Source: SURF-55 sp040755195 (GTDB lineage Bacteria; Bacillota; Desulfotomaculia; Desulfotomaculales; Ammonificaceae). Taken from it: a DNA stretch of 22,755 nucleotides. Below the pieces are notes generated by a model, which saw only the letters and a list, made by a program, of their open reading frames with translations, made no database searches and was not told the origin of the DNA. The stretch covers positions 1-22,755 of the forward strand of contig JBFMBL010000041.1 in NCBI GenBank assembly GCA_040755195.1. Reading direction: 5' to 3'. The translations under genes and the position numbers were made by a program. Below, in pieces: positions 14,916 through 20,248 of this stretch. Numbering within the stretch: the stretch's first letter is position 1; every line of letters begins with the position of its first letter.

Positions 14916-16517
14916 ATGCGAGGAAAATGGAGCAAGGTTCTAATAACCAGCCTGTTTTTCGTTTTACTGGCCATTGTTGATCCATCAGAATCCAAGGCTG
15001 CTCAATTCACCCGAAACCTTTCTGTAGGCGATCGTGGCCCGGATGTAACCTACCTGCAAAGCCAGCTTAAAAAGCTTGGTTATCTTACCACTAAAGCGGA
15101 TGGAGTATTCGGTCAGTCAACTTATAACGCCGTCACCCGTTTTGAACGTGCGTTGGGCTTTCCCGCCGATGGTGTGGTAACGCACAGTGAATGGGTTGTG
15201 ATTTGCCCGCCGCCCGTCCAGACCGCAACCGTTAAAATCAACGGCCAATTACAAAAATATTCCCAGCCGCCTATTATAATGAACGGCGCCACGCTTGTCC
15301 CGCTTCGCGGGATCTTTGAGGCACTCGGGGCGCAGGTGAGTTGGGCAGGAGAAACAAAAACCATAACGGCGGCCAAGGGCGATACCACGGTCGTTTTACA
15401 GGTAGGCGGCCAATCAGCGACCAAGAACGGGGTGCAGGTATCGCTGTCCCAACCCCCTATGATCGTAAATAACGTGACGATGGTACCGGCCAGGTTTGTC
15501 AGCCAGGCCTTTGGAGCAAAAGTTGATTGGGATTCCGTAACGCGAACGGTTTTTATTACCACAGGTTCCGGGGGGAAAATGGTTTTAGGTTATTATCCTG
15601 TTGATTACCCGGGCGACACTGCGGCATACAACTCTCTCCTCGCCTTCGGTCAATCCCTTAACGCGGTAGCGTTCTTCGCTCTCGAGTTGGACGACGGGTA
15701 TGATTTCAGCGGTGTTCTGCCGGGTAACGGGCTTAAAATAACCAGAGATCTCGGCGCCAAAAGTTTTTTGGTGGTCCATAATTACCGGAACGGTTTTGAC
15801 CGGGATCTCGTCCACAACCTGCTTAATGACCGCCAGGGCTGGGACAAGTTTATAGGCATTATTGTTCAACTGGTTAAAACAAACGGTTTGAGCGGCGTTA
15901 ACATGGATTTCGAAAACATTCCGCCGGTTGACAGAAACCTTTACAGCGAATTCTTAAAGAGGCTTTCCGACGCCTTAAAACCGGGTGGTTATTTACTCAC
16001 GGTTGCCGTGCCGGCCAAAACCACGAATGACACACAAAACTCATGGAGCGGAGCATTTGATTATGAAGCGATCGGCAGGACATGTGATTATATGGTACTC
16101 ATGACTTACGACGAACACTGGTTCGGCGGCGCGCCCGGCCCGATAGCCTCGCTTTCCTGGGTGGCGAAAGTTATAGAACATGCCGTTAGCTGCGTTCAAA
16201 GACAAAAGCTTCTCCTTGGCATACCCACCTACGGTTATGACTGGTCGTCACAAGGAGCGAAAGTTATACGCTGGAATGAGGTGGACCGCCTCCTTAATAA
16301 GTACGGGAAAGACAAAGTCGTATGGGACAGCGCCTCCGCTACCCCTTATCTTCGTTACCGGGAAGCAGGGCTGGATCATGAGGTCTGGTTCGAAAACCAG
16401 TACAGTCTGAAGCCGAAGCTCGATCTGGCGAAAAAATATGACCTTGCGGGAATCGGAATCTGGCGCCTTGGGTTTGAGAACTCCGGTTTCTGGGAAACCC
16501 TTAGTCGTTATTTTTAG
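14916..16517 (+). CDS. Secreted PG-binding / CuAO-like / GH18 glycosidase
   Basis: The 533-residue exported protein starts at ATG 14916 behind GGAGGA; the open frame begins at 14853 but has no ribosome site there. It has a signal peptide (about 1-29, WSKVLITSLFFVLLAIVDPS), a peptidoglycan-binding-1 domain (about 35-85, GDRGPDVTYLQSQLKKLGYL), and a copper-amine-oxidase N-terminal-like stalk domain (about 107-217, with paired PPIIMNGATLVPLRGIFEAL and PPMIVNNVTMVPARFVSQAF). The C-terminal GH18 barrel (about 222-533) carries the catalytic-type motif GVNMDFEN with E333. The overall pattern resembles YaaH/YdhD-type spore cortex or coat-associated N-acetylglucosaminidases. The substrate is inferred to be wall or cortex glycan. 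The middle domain has no visible copper function and is probably structural. Confidence 0.9.
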   Translation: MRGKWSKVLITSLFFVLLAIVDPSESKAAQFTRNLSVGDRGPDVTYLQSQLKKLGYLTTKADGVFGQSTYNAVTRFERALGFPADGVVTHSEWVVICPPPVQTATVKINGQLQKYSQPPIIMNGATLVPLRGIFEALGAQVSWAGETKTITAAKGDTTVVLQVGGQSATKNGVQVSLSQPPMIVNNVTMVPARFVSQAFGAKVDWDSVTRTVFITTGSGGKMVLGYYPVDYPGDTAAYNSLLAFGQSLNAVAFFALELDDGYDFSGVLPGNGLKITRDLGAKSFLVVHNYRNGFDRDLVHNLLNDRQGWDKFIGIIVQLVKTNGLSGVNMDFENIPPVDRNLYSEFLKRLSDALKPGGYLLTVAVPAKTTNDTQNSWSGAFDYEAIGRTCDYMVLMTYDEHWFGGAPGPIASLSWVAKVIEHAVSCVQRQKLLLGIPTYGYDWSSQGAKVIRWNEVDRLLNKYGKDKVVWDSASATPYLRYREAGLDHEVWFENQYSLKPKLDLAKKYDLAGIGIWRLGFENSGFWETLSRYF

Positions 16518-16544
16518 AGATGCTTATTGCCTCAATCCGGCGGT

Positions 16545-16598
16545 GTAACTATTCAGCCTATTTTACATTGCCGCCCAACGGAGTGCCTGAATAGTTAC
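16545..16598. repeat. 12-bp perfect inverted repeat GTAACTATTCAG / CTGAATAGTTAC
   Basis: GTAACTATTCAG (16545-16556) and CTGAATAGTTAC (16587-16598) are exact reverse complements with a 30-base loop. It lies between the GH18 stop and the small minus-strand gene, and its right arm contains that gene's TAA. It may be a bidirectional transcription end without a T-run, or the ends of a short mobile repeat. Confidence 0.5.
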
Positions 16599-16726
16599 CC
16601 GTCGGTTACGGCTAAAAGGTATATCTTCCGTCCGGCATTATTCGCGGTGATTTTCTTTTCAAACTCTTTGAGAGCCTGAATTTGTTCCGTAGAAAGATCG
16701 GCAAACTCCAAGTCTTTGAACTGCAA
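16595..16726 (-). CDS. 43-residue conserved-looking small protein, function unknown
   Basis: Although short, this frame has an excellent ribosome site on the minus strand, AAAGGAG, 8 bases before the TTG at 16726. It encodes a composition typical of a real protein: MQFKDLEFADLSTEQIQALK, then EFEKKITANNAGRKIYLLAV and TDG, ending at TAA 16595-16597. The first two thirds should form an amphipathic helix and the end a beta strand. There is no signal peptide or membrane segment. It diverges from the DD-carboxypeptidase gene, with which it shares a 128-base promoter region, and converges on the GH18 gene. I do not know its function. The position between spore-wall-type genes makes a sporulation role possible, but this is a guess. 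Confidence 0.6.
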   Translation of the reverse strand: MQFKDLEFADLSTEQIQALKEFEKKITANNAGRKIYLLAVTDG

Positions 16727-16854
16727 AAAATTATCTCCTTTTTCTGTACGGGCTTTCGTTACATTAAATTTTTCTGGTATAGTATTTTCGGAGATTTGAA
16801 CTCTTATCCTAAGAAAGCATAGCGGTTCCTAAAGGGGTACAAGGGGGAAAAGCA

Positions 16855-18078
16855 TTGCGATTAGTATTTTTGATACTTACCATGCTCTTTTCAACATCCT
16901 GCATTTTTCCCGGGTATGCGGGTGCGGAGACGGTTGCGGGCCAGGCGCCCCGGGATACAGGGCCTGTGGTTTCCGCGCAGGCCGCGGTGGTTATGGATGT
17001 AAAAACCGGTCAGGTGCTTTATGCCAAAGAGCCCTCCAAAAGGATGTACCCCGCAAGCACGACGAAAATACTTACCGCACTGGTGGTACTGCAGAACGCC
17101 CGGCTTGACGACCGGATAAAGGCAACGGGGAAGGTGGTCAACACCGAGGGATCGGCCATCTGGCTGAAGGAAGGAGAGGAGCTTGCGGTCAGCGACGCTC
17201 TTTACGCCCTTCTATTGAACTCAGCAAATGATGTTGCGGTGGCGCTTGCGGAAAAGGTAGGCGGTTCGGAGGAAGGGTTCGTGGAAATGATGAACCGTAC
17301 CGCCAAGGCTTGTGGGGCCACGGACTCACATTTTAACAACCCCCACGGTTTGCCTGACGAAAACCATTACACCACAGCCCTCGATCTGGCCAGAATAACC
17401 AGGGTGGCGATGGGAAACCGGTTGTTTAAAGAGATGGTGGCGACAAAGACCAAAAATATTGAACGCCAGGCCCCGGACGGTCTTACCCTTCTGATAAATC
17501 ACAACAAGCTTCTATGGCGGTACGAGGGTGCAATCGGCGTAAAAACCGGTTATACCACGCAGGCGGGCCAGTGTTTGGTTTCTGCGGCCCGGCGCGGCGA
17601 TCGTGAAATAATCGCGGTGACTCTTGGGAGCGGAATGAGCATTTGGGACGAAGCCGCGGCCCTGCTGGATTACGGATTTTCGGCTTACCGTCTGGTGGAG
17701 TTGGTCAAGGCGGGGGATGTCATCGGCACTTTTCCGGTAATGAAAGGGGTTGCGACGGTTCGCGGCAAAACGGCGCGCTCCCTCTGGCAAAACCTTCCCG
17801 CCGGCGACGACCCGGTCGAACTTCCCCGGTGGCGTCTCGAATTACGGCCTGTGGAAGCCCCGGTAAACCAGGGCGATTGCCTCGGGACCCTTATTGTTGC
17901 CGGGGAACAGGGAGAGATAGGCCGCGTAAGTGTTGTTGCCGGGAATTCCGTCGCCAAACGTTCGGTCTGGCCTGTGGTTTACCGCGGTATCCTTGCGGCG
18001 GTTGGAATGCTTATCGTTTTAAAGCTGTTGACGGTGTGGGTTAATAGGCGGCGTACGCGGTCATACCGCAGATTTTAG
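16855..18078 (+). CDS. D-alanyl-D-alanine carboxypeptidase (PBP5/DacF-type)
   Basis: The 407-residue low-molecular-weight penicillin-binding protein trims the terminal D-Ala from peptidoglycan pentapeptides outside the membrane. The N-terminus has a signal peptide (about 1-24). Serine transpeptidase motifs are intact: S68-T-T-K71 in YPASTTKILTAL, S123-A-N125 in LLNSANDVAVAL, and K230-T-G in GVKTGYTTQAG. A PBP5-type beta-rich C-terminal domain (about 285-360) follows, then a C-terminal membrane anchor (about 374-392) with a basic tail. The TTG at 16855 lies behind a GGGGGAA run with a short spacer. It could be dacF (forespore, SigmaF) or a vegetative paralogue; promoter elements are not clear enough to decide. 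The neighbouring GH18 wall enzyme fits a cortex or envelope role. Confidence 0.9.
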   Translation: MRLVFLILTMLFSTSCIFPGYAGAETVAGQAPRDTGPVVSAQAAVVMDVKTGQVLYAKEPSKRMYPASTTKILTALVVLQNARLDDRIKATGKVVNTEGSAIWLKEGEELAVSDALYALLLNSANDVAVALAEKVGGSEEGFVEMMNRTAKACGATDSHFNNPHGLPDENHYTTALDLARITRVAMGNRLFKEMVATKTKNIERQAPDGLTLLINHNKLLWRYEGAIGVKTGYTTQAGQCLVSAARRGDREIIAVTLGSGMSIWDEAAALLDYGFSAYRLVELVKAGDVIGTFPVMKGVATVRGKTARSLWQNLPAGDDPVELPRWRLELRPVEAPVNQGDCLGTLIVAGEQGEIGRVSVVAGNSVAKRSVWPVVYRGILAAVGMLIVLKLLTVWVNRRRTRSYRRF

Positions 18079-18097
18079 GGCAAGATCTGCGCGGAAT

Positions 18098-18229
18098 GGC
18101 AAGAAAGATTAACCACAGAGACACAGAGCACACGGAGGGGGACTAAGAGGTATATAGTTTAGTCATTATATTTCTATTCTCTGTGAACTCTGTGCCTCTG
18201 TGGTAAAAGATTTTGGTTCCGGCTTGTCT
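18098..18229. repeat. CACAGAG inverted-repeat element, copy 2
   Basis: AACCACAGAGACACAGAG (18111-18128) and CTCTGTGCCTCTGTGGT (about 18188-18204) form an imperfect inverted repeat of about 28 bases per arm around a 40-base centre. The flanks GGCAAGAAAG (18098-18107) and GGTTCCGGCTTGTCT (18215-18229) match those of copy 1 at 14436-14800. It begins 19 bases after the carboxypeptidase stop. It overlaps the 3' end of the Na/Pi cotransporter frame on the other strand, to which it contributes the last codons and the stop. Confidence 0.75.
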
Positions 18230-19151
18230 GGATTAGGCTGCCGGGTACAAGCCTGTTGAGCAGGCAGGCGAGAGGGCCGCAGAAGGGGAAGATCATCAGG
18301 CTGCTAAGGATGTTATAGATGGTGTGGGCGTTGGCTACACGACGGCCGGGGTCGATCGCGGTAGCGGTAATGAACGTACTGAAAGGGTGGATTAGGGGCA
18401 GACATACTACTGCCCCTATTACGTTTATCAAAAGGTGGGCCAGCGCTACACGCCGCCCGGCGGCCGAACTGGTCAACGAAGCGACCAGCGCGGTAAAGCA
18501 TGTGCCTATATTATTGCCTAGCACCAGGGCTACGGCAGCATCGAGGTTTATCGTACCCTGGGCATACAACGCAATGACTATGCCGGTAGCCGCACTCGAA
18601 GAATGCAAGAAGGCGCTTAAGATCGTAGCAATGCCGACCGCCAGTAAGTGATTGTTGCCGGCATATGACAGGCCGGTGGTGAACCATGGCTCGCGTTGCA
18701 GCGGCACCAAGGCCCGGTTCAACAAGTCGAGTCCCAGAAAAACCGCTCCGATTCCCGCCGTTATCCGGCCCAGAGTTTTAAAAGGCGAGCAGGAGAGAAT
18801 GATCCCGGCGGAAAAAAGCGGCAGCGCAAGAAGACCGGGGTTCAAGGCAAGAAACTGCACGGTTAAGGTGGTCCCGACGTTGGCGCCGAGGATCACGGCA
18901 ACGGCCTGTTTTAGATTCAGGATGCCGCTGTGTGTGAGGGCGATGGTTATCACCGAAATTGCGGTGCTGCTTTGTGTCAGCGCACTGGCGACAAGACCGG
19001 CAAATAATGCACGTGCCGGGTTGCTTGAAATCGATCGAAAGGACAATGTCAAGCCCTTTCCGGATAAGTCGAGAAGGCCGGATTGCAGAAGCCGTAAACC
19101 GTAAATGAGCAAGACTAACCCGGAAATGATAAATAAAAAAGTGTTTGCCAC
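18174..19151 (-). CDS. Na/Pi cotransporter family membrane protein
   Basis: About 325 residues with eight or so membrane helices. The two PF02690-type repeats carry the paired signatures ALTQSSTAISVITIAL and AFLHSSSAATGIVIAL, each followed by GANVGTTLT or GNNIGTCFT. Family members take up phosphate with sodium or act in cell-size and phosphate homeostasis; there is no C-terminal PhoU-like domain here. I prefer the GTG at 19151 with GGGGGAG just upstream, because a plausible promoter (19195-19223) lies between it and the longer-frame starts at 19199 and 19316. The spacing of the ribosome site is short, so the start is uncertain. The C-terminus SRNQNLLPQRHRVHRE comes from the inserted CACAGAG repeat rather than from the family. 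Confidence 0.85.
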   Translation of the reverse strand: MANTFLFIISGLVLLIYGLRLLQSGLLDLSGKGLTLSFRSISSNPARALFAGLVASALTQSSTAISVITIALTHSGILNLKQAVAVILGANVGTTLTVQFLALNPGLLALPLFSAGIILSCSPFKTLGRITAGIGAVFLGLDLLNRALVPLQREPWFTTGLSYAGNNHLLAVGIATILSAFLHSSSAATGIVIALYAQGTINLDAAVALVLGNNIGTCFTALVASLTSSAAGRRVALAHLLINVIGAVVCLPLIHPFSTFITATAIDPGRRVANAHTIYNILSSLMIFPFCGPLACLLNRLVPGSLIQTSRNQNLLPQRHRVHRE

Positions 19152-19194
19152 AGCTCCCCCGTCATAAGTATACGAGGGAAATTTTTTTGAATGA

Positions 19195-19223
19195 ATCATA
19201 TTTTTTTTGGCAAACAGGTTAAA
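19195..19223 (-). promoter_or_regulatory. Probable promoter of the Na/Pi cotransporter gene
   Basis: On the minus strand, TTTAAC (19223-19218), a 17-base spacer and TATGAT (19200-19195) resemble a SigmaA promoter. The start of the RNA would be near 19188, upstream of GTG 19151 and downstream of ATG 19199. Confidence 0.45.
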
Positions 19224-19258
19224 GTACTGGAAATTAATCCGAAAACAGTAAAAGAAGA

Positions 19259-19288
19259 TTGTAAACAGGATTGGCAGCATGCTATAAT
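19259..19288 (+). promoter_or_regulatory. Possible plus-strand promoter with extended -10
   Basis: TTGTAA (19259-19264), an 18-base spacer and TGCTATAAT (TATAAT at 19283-19288) give an extended -10 promoter pointing at the DUF4912 gene. A second TGCTATAAT occurs at 19391-19399. There the only TTGACA (19376-19381) is just 12 bases upstream, so that copy would have to rely on the extended -10. Confidence 0.45.
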
Positions 19289-19359
19289 TTTCACAAGGGA
19301 TAGTTACGTATTTCACATTTTAAGGGGAGAGAAATATGTAAAAAAACTTCGAAAAAAGT

Positions 19360-19373
19360 AAAGATATATCTTT
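19360..19373. promoter_or_regulatory. 14-bp perfect palindrome, operator candidate
   Basis: AAAGATATATCTTT is its own reverse complement and sits directly before TTGACA (19376) and the second extended -10, upstream of the DUF4912 gene. The position suits a repressor or activator site. The AT-rich setting means chance is a real alternative. Confidence 0.35.
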
Positions 19374-19493
19374 CCTTGACATACTTTATGTGCTATAATT
19401 TGCAACACCGGATCTTTCATTCCTAATCATCCCTGCAGACATCGTGGCCCATAAAAGGTCACTTTTTTTTCCAGAAAGGGGGTTGGTACTGTA

Positions 19494-19943
19494 GTGGGAA
19501 GCATGCAATGCAACCTGCCGGCGGGTTACGGGGAAAACAGTTTGGTATTGCTTGTTCAGAAACCTACGGTCCTTTTTGCCTACTGGGAAATTTCAAATGC
19601 GGCGTGGGAGTTGTTTGGAAAGAGAGAGATGGCCCTGAGGTTATATTCATTGGCTGACGGCAAGTATTCACCATGCAGTGCCGTATCGCCTTCCTTCTTC
19701 ATCGGTACATGGTATTTTCGTGGAGTGACTCCGGGAGAGCGTTACCGGTGCGAACTCGGCTGGTGGGAAAACGGCGTGTTTTGCCCGCTGTTGTGTTCCG
19801 AAGTGGTAGATGTGCCTCCGGACAAAGTTCTGTCGCGTATGAAGGCGCGGCGGCGCACTGAACCCGGCGGTGCGGTTTTTGTCGAAGCGGTCAAGGCAAT
19901 TGAGATCACCGGTGTAAGTTCGGAGGTTCCATACCGGCAGTGA
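19494..19943 (+). CDS. DUF4912 domain protein
   Basis: The 149-residue soluble protein carries the DUF4912 signature LPAGYGENSLVLLVQKPTVL followed by FAYWEIS (about 8-34), then a beta-sandwich-like body (MALRLYSLADG, GTWYFRGVTPGERYRCELGW). The last 35 residues are basic and less ordered. DUF4912 proteins in Clostridia and cyanobacteria often lie beside GH57 or glycogen genes and may bind glucan. This is an inference from context; no activity is established here. The GTG at 19494 follows AAAGGGGG with an 11-base spacer. A terminator separates it from the GH57-GT4 gene, so the two are neighbours but perhaps not one transcript. Confidence 0.85.
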   Translation: MGSMQCNLPAGYGENSLVLLVQKPTVLFAYWEISNAAWELFGKREMALRLYSLADGKYSPCSAVSPSFFIGTWYFRGVTPGERYRCELGWWENGVFCPLLCSEVVDVPPDKVLSRMKARRRTEPGGAVFVEAVKAIEITGVSSEVPYRQ

Positions 19944-19994
19944 AGCGTAAGGAGTCGCGAGTCACGAGTCGAAAGTCCAAAGTCCAGGAGATTT

Positions 19995-20038
19995 AAAAAA
20001 GGGGACGGTCCCCAAAAGGGAACAGACCCCTTTTTTTT
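19995..20038. terminator. Bidirectional-looking intrinsic terminator / REP-like hairpin
   Basis: AAAAAAGGGG (19995-20004) pairs with CCCCTTTTTT (20027-20036), and TT follows. The 22-base loop contains CCCC and GGG that can form a competing inner hairpin (GGGGACGGTCCCC). The sequence also resembles the GGGGACGGTCCCC filler found around REP elements in related genomes (recollection). It ends the DUF4912 transcript. Confidence 0.65.
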
Positions 20039-20248
20039 ATTAAGGGGCGACGAGAGGTCGGCGAATTTGAGAGGTGGTCTCAATAGGTTTCGCTCCTTTT
20101 ATTTATAACCAGAAAGTGTTATGCTCAACTAAGTTCCCTCCATTTCGACGACATCCTTATAATCTAGGATCAGGGAAAAAAGTCCGGCAAGGTTATTGCC
20201 AGGTCTTTTATTATGGAAATCGTTTAAGGTTTTTTACGGAGGTATAGC
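20039..20248. other. Promoter region of the GH57-GT4 gene
   Basis: TATAAT at 20158-20163 is a candidate -10, but its -35 region is poor. A 5-bp hairpin GGCAA-GGTTA-TTGCC lies at about 20184-20198. The ribosome site GGAGG lies 7 bases upstream of the ATG at 20249. No small gene is seen. Confidence 0.4.

Noticed and set aside
19376..19399. TTGACA ... TATAAT as a classical promoter
   Set aside because: The spacer is only 12 bases; the -10 may work as an extended type, but the pair is not a normal SigmaA promoter.
11289..20248. CRISPR array from the repeated CACAGAG, ACGCAGAACG and CACCCCC units
   Set aside because: The units are not regularly spaced with unique spacers, and no cas gene is present.
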